Positions 14,108 through 20,092 of a DNA stretch of 64,000 nucleotides are shown piece by piece (the stretch's first letter is position 1; each line of letters opens with the position of its first letter). The notes beneath the pieces are model-generated. The model was given only the letters and a program-made list of their open reading frames with translations, did no database searches and was not told the DNA's origin. Source of the DNA: Aquimarina rhabdastrellae (GTDB lineage: Bacteria > Bacteroidota > Bacteroidia > Flavobacteriales > Flavobacteriaceae). The position numbers were made by a program, and so were the translations under genes. The stretch is from contig CANDNT010000007.1 of NCBI GenBank assembly GCA_947387485.1, positions 1-64,000 of the forward strand. The letters run 5' to 3'.

Positions 14108-14596
14108 GGGATATTGGGATAATTGTATTGGGGTAAGTATTCTGTAACGCAGGTAGCCCTCCTGCTATAGGAGATTTAATTTTTTTGAAACTGTAGTATG
14201 TTAAAGTCATACGTTAGCGATTATCTAATTAAATCTTAATTCTTCTCTTTTATGGTTTGATACCATATCGCTTAACTATATGAATAAATGAGACTTATTT
14301 TGTGAGATACAAAGTCTATGGGTATTTTGTTACAGAAATATTCTGTGGTAGGTATTTAAGAGTAAAATGTAATTTTTTGCTATAGTATCTCTTTTTTAAT
14401 TAATACATCTATTTATTCTGTTAGGCTTTTTTTAACAGTATAAATCTACATATATTTTTTTAAAAAGAGTTTCTATAAACCCGTAAAAAAAATACGTTAA
14501 ATCCATAAAAAACAAACAGTTACAGATTTAACACATTTCTTAAACGGTGCTTTTGTAATTTTATTTTATATATTATTTTTTAACATTTATTTATGT

Positions 14597-15205
14597 TTAT
14601 TTTAATCGAAAACCAAGCCCTATATTATGTGTAATATTATTTAGTTCATTAAGGTTTATTCTATAACTAGCAAACCAATTACTTTTATGATTGTATAACA
14701 TCCCTATACTAATATTATCAAATTGCGTTTTATTTCCTCCTACTTCTCCAAATGTATATATATGACTTTTGGAAACTGGTGGATAATGAATTGTTTTTCT
14801 CTCTGTAATTGTTCTAGGTACTTTGAGCTTATAATTGATTTCACTATCTATCAATTCTCCTTTTATAATGCTTTTTGTATATAGATCAAAATCTTGATTG
14901 CTTATAGTATCCTGATATATTCTAGCTTTATCATATAGATATGCATATTGTTCTTCTATGTCTTCTTCTTCATAAACAACTATAGGTTCTTCTTTTTCTA
15001 CATATTTTGGGATATAAACTGTTTTGTATTTAACCGTTTCAATTTTTATGGTATCTATTTTATTTTGCCAGATAGTATCTCTTATAATTTCAACTTTAGG
15101 AGTGGTATCATTTTTTTCTCTTGAACATCTCGTTATACTTAATACATATAATATTAATCCTATAACCAGAATTAATAACACTCTAATAGTATAGTTAGTT
15201 TTCAT
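14597..15205 (-). CDS. Membrane-anchored phage-type small protein, spanin candidate
   Basis: The 202-aa product has an N-terminal membrane segment (about residues 8-25, VLLILVIGLILYVLSI) followed by a Cys and basic residues. A long charged, beta/coil-prone stretch follows (with DTIWQNKIDTIKIETVKYK), and the C-terminus alternates like an outer-membrane beta-hairpin, ending GLGFRLK. Short proteins with an N-terminal anchor and DT-rich extension are common near lysis genes of Bacteroidota prophages. It is the last gene of the holin/hydrolase block, separated from the upstream gene by a hairpin and the ATCAAAAAAACGAA leader. I infer a role in outer-membrane disruption or linking the two membranes (spanin-like). 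There is no diagnostic motif, so it could also be a structural protein. Confidence 0.55.
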   Translation of the reverse strand: MKTNYTIRVLLILVIGLILYVLSITRCSREKNDTTPKVEIIRDTIWQNKIDTIKIETVKYKTVYIPKYVEKEEPIVVYEEEDIEEQYAYLYDKARIYQDTISNQDFDLYTKSIIKGELIDSEINYKLKVPRTITERKTIHYPPVSKSHIYTFGEVGGNKTQFDNISIGMLYNHKSNWFASYRINLNELNNITHNIGLGFRLK

Positions 15206-15245
15206 AAGTTATATGTTCGTTTTTTTGATCTTTATTATTAGCATA

Positions 15246-15274
15246 CTGTCCTTTCCCTTTTTAGGAAAGGACAG
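15246..15274 (-). other. Intergenic hairpin (11-bp stem)
   Basis: CTGTCCTTTCC at 15246-15256 pairs with GGAAAGGACAG at 15264-15274, loop of 7. It lies just after the stop of the 242-aa fibre-like gene. On the minus strand it is not followed by a T-run, so it is more likely an RNA-processing or stabilising hairpin than a terminator. An A-rich leader (15215-15230) and the next start codon follow. Confidence 0.6.
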
Positions 15275-15281
15275 CTAAAGT

Positions 15282-16010
15282 TTACCCTATTTTTTTCCAT
15301 TGATTGCCGTTAAAGCCATAAAAGCTTCCGTTATCAAAAATCATAGTTCCTGCTCCTTGTGATGGCACTGGAGTTGTAGCCCCATCTGTTATTCCTGTAT
15401 ATCCAGAGTTTGTCAATTTAACTGTATTAAAGTTTCCTTCTTCAGCTTCAACAGTTCCTTCTACAATTGCATTTCCTGATTTTACAACTAATTTTGCTTC
15501 TGGCTTATAAGCTGCATGTGATCCTATAACAACTCTAGAATTAGGTTTTACCAATTGTACATAAAACTGATCTTCTGAAACTTGACCTGCTTTAAAGAAT
15601 TCGGTTTGATTTTTATCGTTTAAAGAAAGAAATGATTGTCCGTCTTTTTCTGCATAAAATCTAAAACGTCCTTTATTATTTTGATCTTCTATTCCCAGAA
15701 ATACAGAGTCTTTTTCATTAAGTACATCCATTGCTGGAAAATCAAAGAAATGTAATAATCGTTGCTGAAAACCATTTTCGTAAGTATCAATGATTCTTCC
15801 TAAGGCTAAGCATCCACTATTAAGATTTCGTTCATCATATGAACTCCAACTCTGTGCCTGTGATAAATCTCGATCTATCGCAATTTGAGCATTAAATGTT
15901 CCTCCGTCTTTTTTTGATACAAAGCTATCCATAACATTTTCGTATTGATTTTGTGTAGGTTGATCCCCAGTTTCAAAATATGTTTTTAGGGTTTCTATAT
16001 TTTTCTTCAT
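15282..16010 (-). CDS. Phage fibre-like structural protein (long paralogue)
   Basis: The 242-aa product begins with a module (residues about 7-27, ETLKTYFETGDQPTQNQYEN) shared almost word for word with the 215-aa protein upstream. The module resembles N-termini that I associate with Bacteroidota phage fibre or tail-associated proteins. The rest is Gly/Asn-rich and beta-prone, with a C-terminal segment (TMIFDNGSFYGFNGNQWKKI) typical of phage fibre tips. No catalytic residues are evident. It lies 49 bp downstream of its paralogue, in one transcriptional direction with the holin and hydrolase. With no tail genes nearby, what it would be attached to is unclear; it may bind a receptor or decorate the toxin. 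Confidence 0.6.
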   Translation of the reverse strand: MKKNIETLKTYFETGDQPTQNQYENVMDSFVSKKDGGTFNAQIAIDRDLSQAQSWSSYDERNLNSGCLALGRIIDTYENGFQQRLLHFFDFPAMDVLNEKDSVFLGIEDQNNKGRFRFYAEKDGQSFLSLNDKNQTEFFKAGQVSEDQFYVQLVKPNSRVVIGSHAAYKPEAKLVVKSGNAIVEGTVEAEEGNFNTVKLTNSGYTGITDGATTPVPSQGAGTMIFDNGSFYGFNGNQWKKIG

Positions 16011-16059
16011 CTTCTTTTTTTGTTTTTTGATTGAATTGAATTCTTATGCTATGCGCTAT

Positions 16060-16707
16060 TTATCTACCATCACTTCCTGATGTTAAATAATATGTTCCTC
16101 TTACTCTTATTGTTCCATTTACGGCACTTAGTTTAGGCATCGTTACATATCTATTATTTGCTTTTACATTAATGTAAAGCACTTCTTGTCCGATTGTCGT
16201 CACTCCTGCATAAGCATCAGAAAGATCATAGTTTGTTTCTAATCCTGAGATTTGATCTTGGAATCCTTCTAACTGTACTTGAAATAAAGTTTGATCTACA
16301 TCTACTATATTTCTCCCAAAGGTTGGTAATCCATAGATGTATAATGATTCTGTAGTTCCTTCTTCTAATGCCAAGCCTGTATACACTATTGAGAAATCCA
16401 CTCGATTTCCTGTTTTATACGATACTCCTATTCCTTCGACTCCATAAGATGCTCTCCCTGAACTTATTTCTGGTGAAAAACTTTCTCGTTCTGCGATTCC
16501 GCTTGTTGTTGTCACCGTTTGTTGAAGACTAATTTGTGTATCATCTGATAAGGTGATGGTTGGTCTTCCTTCTACTTCTTCATATAGTTTAATTACTTTG
16601 CCGTCATCTTCATGACGCAAACTATCAATAAGATCTTCATACTGATTTTGTGTAGGTTGATCTCCTGTTTCAAAATACGTTTTAAGTACTTCTTTTGTTC
16701 TTTTCAT
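16060..16707 (-). CDS. Phage fibre-like structural protein (short paralogue)
   Basis: The 215-aa product has the N-terminal module LKTYFETGDQPTQNQYEDL (residues about 8-26) in common with the downstream 242-aa protein, then a divergent beta-rich body with Gly and Thr/Ser runs and no recognised enzyme motif. At DNA level the two genes share an exact 20-mer in this module (15946-15965 and 16643-16662). This points to duplication with body replacement, as phage fibre genes do. It is preceded by a 17-bp-stem hairpin and the ATCAAAAAACAA leader. Role inferred as adhesion or receptor binding. Confidence 0.6.
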   Translation of the reverse strand: MKRTKEVLKTYFETGDQPTQNQYEDLIDSLRHEDDGKVIKLYEEVEGRPTITLSDDTQISLQQTVTTTSGIAERESFSPEISSGRASYGVEGIGVSYKTGNRVDFSIVYTGLALEEGTTESLYIYGLPTFGRNIVDVDQTLFQVQLEGFQDQISGLETNYDLSDAYAGVTTIGQEVLYINVKANNRYVTMPKLSAVNGTIRVRGTYYLTSGSDGR

Positions 16708-16738
16708 TACTATTGTTTTTTGATTTTTTTATCATTTT

Positions 16739-16783
16739 TACGGTATCGATACTTTAACAATAGGTCAAAGTATCGATACCGTA
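16739..16783 (-). other. Very stable intergenic hairpin (17-bp perfect stem)
   Basis: TACGGTATCGATACTTT at 16739-16755 pairs perfectly with AAAGTATCGATACCGTA at 16767-16783, with an 11-base loop. It sits between the holin stop (16790) and the start of the fibre-like gene (16707). The T-rich side lies on the plus strand, so on the coding strand it is not a standard terminator. It may set relative expression of lysis and fibre genes by processing, or be a recombination or protein-binding site. Confidence 0.65.
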
Positions 16784-16789
16784 TTTTAT

Positions 16790-17209
16790 TTATCGGGTAC
16801 TTGTTTTTTCTTCTTGTGACATGCTTTCTATCACGCCTTTTACTGTTCCTTTTTTAAAATAGCTTATCAATGCTTTAAATGGATTTACTCCATAAATCTT
16901 ATCAAAGTTTTCTAAAATGGATTTGATTTCTGTAATGGCTATAAATCCTGCTATTACTCGTTGAAACGGAATTTCTTTTACAATAAATTCTTCTAGCAGA
17001 AATGCGGATAGAATCACCAGATTATAAATAAAAAATTTTGATACCGTATGTGCTATTCGTGCACTGCGTATGGGGACTTTGTTTTTTACTGAAGCATAGG
17101 CTCCTGTAATAAAATCTACCATGATCAAAAATCCTATGGTAAACATTACTGTTTTGATCGGAGATATTAATGTAAGTAACCAAAAGATGTACTGCATGCT
17201 TTTATCCAT
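16790..17209 (-). CDS. Phage-type holin
   Basis: The 139-aa inner-membrane protein has three or more hydrophobic segments (about residues 8-33, 58-74 and 82-95) and the Bacteroidota/Firmicutes holin signature (TGAYASVKNK then a basic IRSARIAHT stretch, and later ITEIKSILENFDKI). It matches the phage holin/toxin-secretion holin family 4 type in length and layout. Such holins open the inner membrane so that a hydrolase reaches the wall. The start codon overlaps the end of the hydrolase gene by 8 bp, so the two are translationally coupled. Without phage head and tail genes nearby, it is likely used for release of the neighbouring toxin proteins. Confidence 0.85.
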   Translation of the reverse strand: MDKSMQYIFWLLTLISPIKTVMFTIGFLIMVDFITGAYASVKNKVPIRSARIAHTVSKFFIYNLVILSAFLLEEFIVKEIPFQRVIAGFIAITEIKSILENFDKIYGVNPFKALISYFKKGTVKGVIESMSQEEKTSTR

Positions 17210-17630
17210 TTTTTAATAGTTTTTTGTAATCTAATACTCGACTCTTAGGATATGCTTTTATACATACGCTATTGTTTTGGTTTCCTCCTAGTATGTATAC
17301 ATATCTAGCAGTTTCTTTAATATAAAACCCTACATGCCCTTTCCAACTTCTTGGAGATTCTCTCCATAATATCACTAGATCTCCTAGTGTAGGCGTATCT
17401 GTAGATTGCCCAATAGACAACCAACTACGTGCGTTTAATTTGCCGCTATAAGGATAGTTTGTCGTTTTGGCTACCCAATTGACAAACGCACTACACCATG
17501 CAGTTTCGTCATGTAGTTTTGCTCCATCAAAACCAATTTCATCAAAGTATGCTACAATTTGAGGATTATCTTTTGGGCCAATAGTCTCCTTGACGCCATA
17601 CTGTGTAAGCGCTTTTTGTATTAAATTCAT
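17202..17630 (-). CDS. Cell-wall hydrolase (endolysin), TIGR02594/CHAP-like peptidase
   Basis: The 142-aa protein is a single NlpC/P60-CHAP-like domain of the TIGR02594 type. The catalytic Cys is in AWCSAFVNW (C46), His in KGHVGFY (H99), with a polar residue in the GGNQNN segment (about 116-120). The length is typical of the stand-alone phage form. There is no signal peptide, consistent with holin-dependent export. It is the first gene of the lysis block, 530 bp downstream of the immunity-array terminator, and overlaps the holin gene by 8 bp. Expected to cut peptide cross-links in peptidoglycan. Confidence 0.85.
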   Translation of the reverse strand: MNLIQKALTQYGVKETIGPKDNPQIVAYFDEIGFDGAKLHDETAWCSAFVNWVAKTTNYPYSGKLNARSWLSIGQSTDTPTLGDLVILWRESPRSWKGHVGFYIKETARYVYILGGNQNNSVCIKAYPKSRVLDYKKLLKNG

Positions 17631-17656
17631 GGGTTGATTTTTTGATGATTTTTTAG

Positions 17657-17682
17657 TTTTAGAATAGGTAATTATTCTAAAA
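17657..17682 (-). other. Hairpin in leader of the hydrolase gene
   Basis: TTTTAGAATA (17657-17666) pairs with TATTCTAAAA (17673-17682), 6-base loop. It is 27 bp upstream of the hydrolase ATG, followed by the A-rich leader ATCATCAAAAAATCAA, as at the other gene starts of this module. Confidence 0.5.
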
Positions 17683-17955
17683 CAAGATTACTGACATTTA
17701 TTAATGGTTAATTCTAAAGTATTTAACAAATGTCTTTTTGATAATTTCTGTTCGTTTTTTGATTTTCTTTATTTTACATCGTTTATTCGGTATTATGTTT
17801 GAATAGAACAATTTATGTTTCTTACTTCGTTTTTTGATTTCTTAACCAGAATGGTTTAAGTTTTGAAAGTAAAATTTCTATCCAACAACGATTGATTATT
17901 GTATCATTTCTAACTTAATAGTATTTATCAAAATAGAAATGATGTAAAAACACTG

Positions 17956-17996
17956 TTTTAAAAAACAAGATTTACTGTGTATTTGAAAGCTTTACA
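17956..17996. promoter_or_regulatory. 41-bp element shared with repressor/toxin intergenic region (copy 1)
   Basis: On the plus strand: TTTTAAAAAACAA, five variable bases, then ACTGTGTATTTGAAAGCT, T, TACA. The same element with one mismatch outside the variable bases lies at 26364-26404 in opposite orientation. The sequence TGTATTTG resembles a flavobacterial -7 box on this strand. Copy 1 lies about 325 bp upstream of the hydrolase start. Could be promoter, operator or recombination site. Confidence 0.6.
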
Positions 17997-18095
17997 AATA
18001 TAATATATATTACAGATGTATACAAACATTTTACACAAAAAACATAAATAAAATTGTATTATGTTGCAACTTATGTATTATCACAGTTTTATTTA

Positions 18096-18131
18096 TAAAA
18101 AAAACGTTTTATCAGAATAAATGATAAAACG
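18096..18131 (-). terminator. Terminator of the toxin/immunity transcription unit
   Basis: CGTTTTATCA (18105-18114) and TGATAAAACG (18122-18131) form a 10-bp stem with a 7-base loop. On the minus strand it is followed by eight T. It lies 30 bp after the stop of the 119-aa gene and separates the immunity array from the lysis genes. Confidence 0.8.
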
Positions 18132-18161
18132 GTTAAGTTCTTTAGTCTACTATAAGATTAT

Positions 18162-18521
18162 TTAAATCGATTCCATTCCTGTTTCTTTAGCTACAATATT
18201 GTAATATTCTCTTTGAGAAACCCATCCTTCCGTTATTAATTCACCTTGCTCAGAATATTCTCTAAAAACTACAGAAGTAGCTCCATACATTAACGTTTCT
18301 TCCTTTATCATTCCATTAGAAAAATATTCTATTTCCCATCCCATAGTTTGTCCATTAACGTGCTCCTGTTCTAATAATACATTTCCATTATCATAATATT
18401 CAAAGATTACAAATCCAGTATATGGTTCTCCTTTATACCAATATTCTTCTCCAATATATTTACCATGACCTTTATCTTCTAGATTTTTATAATATCGTCT
18501 TATTATTTCTGGTCTTTTCAT
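18162..18521 (-). CDS. MORN-variant-like protein, probable immunity protein
   Basis: The 119-aa cytoplasmic protein has repeating Y.(D/S)NG motifs (FEYYDNGNVLLEQEHVNGQ, then EYFSNGMIKEE, then EYSEQGELITEG), the pattern of bacterial MORN-repeat variants or toxin-immunity proteins built on them. No signal peptide. It is the last gene of the array behind the toxin and just before the terminator. Position and family fit an immunity protein, perhaps against a toxin no longer encoded here; function inferred. Confidence 0.6.
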   Translation of the reverse strand: MKRPEIIRRYYKNLEDKGHGKYIGEEYWYKGEPYTGFVIFEYYDNGNVLLEQEHVNGQTMGWEIEYFSNGMIKEETLMYGATSVVFREYSEQGELITEGWVSQREYYNIVAKETGMESI

Positions 18522-18620
18522 TTAAACATCATTCTTAAAAGGAGGTATCCCTATAATCAAAGCACATTCATTATAAAGTTCTTCTGTGGCAACAAGCCCC
18601 CCTCTTTCATAATTAATCAC
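18522..18620 (-). pseudogene. Short remnant, C-terminal fragment of an unidentified immunity-type gene
   Basis: An open stretch of 32 codons ends directly before the ATG of the 119-aa gene (stop at 18522-18524). It begins at a possible GTG at 18620 and contains GGLVATEELYNECALIIGI. It looks like the tail of a longer protein, since nothing N-terminal precedes it except another remnant. Could be a real micro-ORF; family not recognised. Confidence 0.35.
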
Positions 18621-18622
18621 TA

Positions 18623-18727
18623 TTAACTTCTTACCCTAGCTAGTCTTAAATCTACACTATCATTAATCATTTCGCTAAAAGTTGGGAAACTTAAGATATC
18701 ATTATTCCTTTTTTGTCTAAAAATATA
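18623..18727 (-). pseudogene. C-terminal remnant of an SMI1/KNR4-type immunity gene
   Basis: The last 34 codons of an SMI1-like gene survive. The translated tail contains FPTFSEMIND then VDLRLARVRS, the same ending as the intact SMI1-type protein at 19148-19627, and the stop codon and flanking bases (AATTAATCACTATTAACTTC) are also conserved. Upstream an in-frame stop cuts it off and no start is present. A decayed duplicate, typical of polymorphic-toxin immunity arrays that gain and lose cassettes. Confidence 0.75.
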
Positions 18728-18738
18728 TCTTTATAATG

Positions 18739-19083
18739 TTATTCTTTTAAAAATAATTTCCATTCAGTCAAAAGGTTAATAACTTCTCTTAATGGCATTT
18801 CTATATCTCTAAAATCAGATACCTTTGATTTTAAATATGCCTTTTTTCTATCACAATTAAAAACACCTATATCTTCACTAATTATCCATTCTGTATTTTC
18901 TGTTATTTCATCAATCGTCTTTCTTCCTTGCGCTATTGTTTCCAATTCTTCTATTGTTTCTTCAACATTATATTTCGTATCTGAAATGAAATACGCTAAT
19001 AAATCATACGATTCATTTATTGCTATAGGCTCTTGTACAATTCTGCCTAGTGAGTCTTTATCTCCAAATCTTATTTTTTTCAT
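18739..19083 (-). CDS. Small acidic protein in the immunity array
   Basis: Starting at the ATG at 19083, the product is 114 aa (beginning MKKIRFGDKD); an upstream GTG at 19113 would place the start inside the preceding terminator hairpin and is less likely. No signal peptide or membrane segment; helical and acidic, with W residues near the C-terminus (LTEWKLFLKE). The family is not recognised. Size, cytoplasmic location and place between SMI1-type sequences suggest an immunity protein. Confidence 0.6.
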   Translation of the reverse strand: MKKIRFGDKDSLGRIVQEPIAINESYDLLAYFISDTKYNVEETIEELETIAQGRKTIDEITENTEWIISEDIGVFNCDRKKAYLKSKVSDFRDIEMPLREVINLLTEWKLFLKE

Positions 19084-19089
19084 GTTTCT

Positions 19090-19125
19090 AATAAAAAAGT
19101 GCCTTAGTAACACTAAGACACTTTC
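19090..19125 (-). terminator. Internal terminator in the immunity array
   Basis: AAGTG-C-CTTAGT and ACTAAG-A-CACTT around 19098-19125 pair with one mismatch and a 3-base loop, followed on the minus strand by a run of six T. It lies after the SMI1-type gene and immediately before the 114-aa gene, so downstream immunity genes may be partly separated from toxin transcription or have their own promoter. Confidence 0.6.
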
Positions 19126-19147
19126 TCTCTTTTATAATTAATCACTA

Positions 19148-19627
19148 TTAACTTCTTACCCTAGCTAGCCTTAAATCTACAAAAGCTTTTATCATTTCAC
19201 CAAAAGTTGAAAATGGCATTTTCCATATGATTTCTCCATCATCTGAATCATATCCTTTATCTATAGAACAGTTCCATGGTTGTGGATCATCTCCTTCATC
19301 TAAATATATTATTCCAAAAATCTTACTATATAATTCTTTTACTATAACTATAGGTCTAGTCATTTCTATTCCTCGTTCTTTTAAATCGTCTTTAAGCATT
19401 ATAGAAGCTTTTACCAACCATTCATCACTTATTCCTATATCTAATGGAGCATAATTTCCCATTAAAAATAAATATTCCCTAAACGCTTTAGGAAATTGTT
19501 TTCCTTCCCCTAAAAGCGCTAACTCCATCTCTTTAATTTTTTCTATGGAAGTAGCTTTTGTTGGTATTCCTTCTTTTTTAATCTCTTCAAAATTCTCTTC
19601 TAAATATTTTAAATATTCTATTTGCAT
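19148..19627 (-). CDS. SMI1/KNR4 family immunity protein
   Basis: The 159-aa cytoplasmic protein has the SMI1/KNR4 (SUKH) pattern: an N-terminal helical part, FPKAFREYLFLMGNY (about residues 44-58) where the superfamily has its P..(Y/F)..FL..G motif, a Trp-containing strand (PQPWNCSID, about 117-125) and a C-terminal TFGEMIKAFVDLR helix. SUKH proteins are the most common immunity proteins of bacterial polymorphic toxins. It lies 14 bp from the preceding immunity-type gene, two genes after the 882-aa toxin. A decayed copy of its 3' end lies at 18623-18727. Confidence 0.82.
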   Translation of the reverse strand: MQIEYLKYLEENFEEIKKEGIPTKATSIEKIKEMELALLGEGKQFPKAFREYLFLMGNYAPLDIGISDEWLVKASIMLKDDLKERGIEMTRPIVIVKELYSKIFGIIYLDEGDDPQPWNCSIDKGYDSDDGEIIWKMPFSTFGEMIKAFVDLRLARVRS

Positions 19628-19641
19628 GTATACAAACTAAT

Positions 19642-20091
19642 TCAAATGCTTTTCTTTCTTTTTAAGTATTTTTCTACCCAACTATAATCTGTTCCTGTTA
19701 TAAATCCTAAATGATAATATTGTAAATTCTTCATTTTATTTCTTATCATTTTTTGAGTATCTCTTTCTCTATCTTCATATTCATTATACTCAATATCTAA
19801 ATGTTCTTCTGGATTATAATTCTCAATACATTCTAAATAAACTATATCTACATATTCTGCATTTAATTCTTTTCCATTATCATAAGTTAAAAAAGTCATA
19901 TTAATACCATCTTCTGGTACATCATATAATTCTATCTCACAGGTGGGAAACTTTATGATTAATGTATTAAATAACTCATCATCTTCAATAACATCATATG
20001 GTAATGGCCATGTAAATTCATTCATTACTTCCTTTACCATCTCTATAGTCATATAACTCTCAGGTATATAATTTTCTTTCTTGTTTATCAT
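19642..20091 (-). CDS. Probable cognate immunity protein, directly behind the toxin gene
   Basis: With the ATG at 20091, one base past the toxin stop codon, the product is 149 aa; a GTG at 20121 would overlap the toxin and is less likely. It is acidic (DDEL, ECIENYNPEEHLDIEYNEYED), with no signal peptide or membrane helix, and ends YSWVEKYLKRKKSI. The family is not recognised. Tight coupling to the toxin stop is the usual place for the immunity protein matching the current C-terminal toxin domain. Confidence 0.65.
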   Translation of the reverse strand: MINKKENYIPESYMTIEMVKEVMNEFTWPLPYDVIEDDELFNTLIIKFPTCEIELYDVPEDGINMTFLTYDNGKELNAEYVDIVYLECIENYNPEEHLDIEYNEYEDRERDTQKMIRNKMKNLQYYHLGFITGTDYSWVEKYLKRKKSI

Positions 20092-20092
20092 T

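Larger units (their letters stand above)
13803..14596. other. Long intergenic region upstream of the giant adhesin
   Basis: Nearly 800 bp separate the adhesin start from the end of the phage-derived module. I see no convincing gene. The minus strand carries C-tracts (opposite GGG/GGGG at 14046, 14069, 14108, 14116 and 14130), an inverted repeat, a perfect palindrome and direct repeats, all within 14040-14175. This is 240-370 bp upstream of the adhesin ATG and looks like a regulatory cluster. No clear TAnnTTTG box was found near the start. Confidence 0.6.
17631..18161. other. Intergenic region between immunity array and lysis genes
   Basis: About 530 bp with no convincing gene. It holds a hairpin (17657-17682), two orphan copies of the TTCGTTTTTTGAT leader (17750-17762, 17826-17838) not followed by a start codon, a 41-bp element shared with the repressor/toxin intergenic region (17956-17996), an ACATTTTACAC motif (18026-18036) and the terminator of the immunity array. 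Most likely the promoter and control region of the lysis genes plus remnants of lost genes. Confidence 0.65.

Noticed and set aside
14022-14210. 62-codon minus-strand frame upstream of the adhesin
   Set aside because: It overlaps the palindrome and C-tract cluster, has no family-like sequence and is basic low-complexity at its end; more likely regulatory DNA.
16739-16783. Rho-independent terminator of the holin gene
   Set aside because: The stem is strong, but the T-rich side is on the non-coding strand, so I list it as a hairpin of other function.
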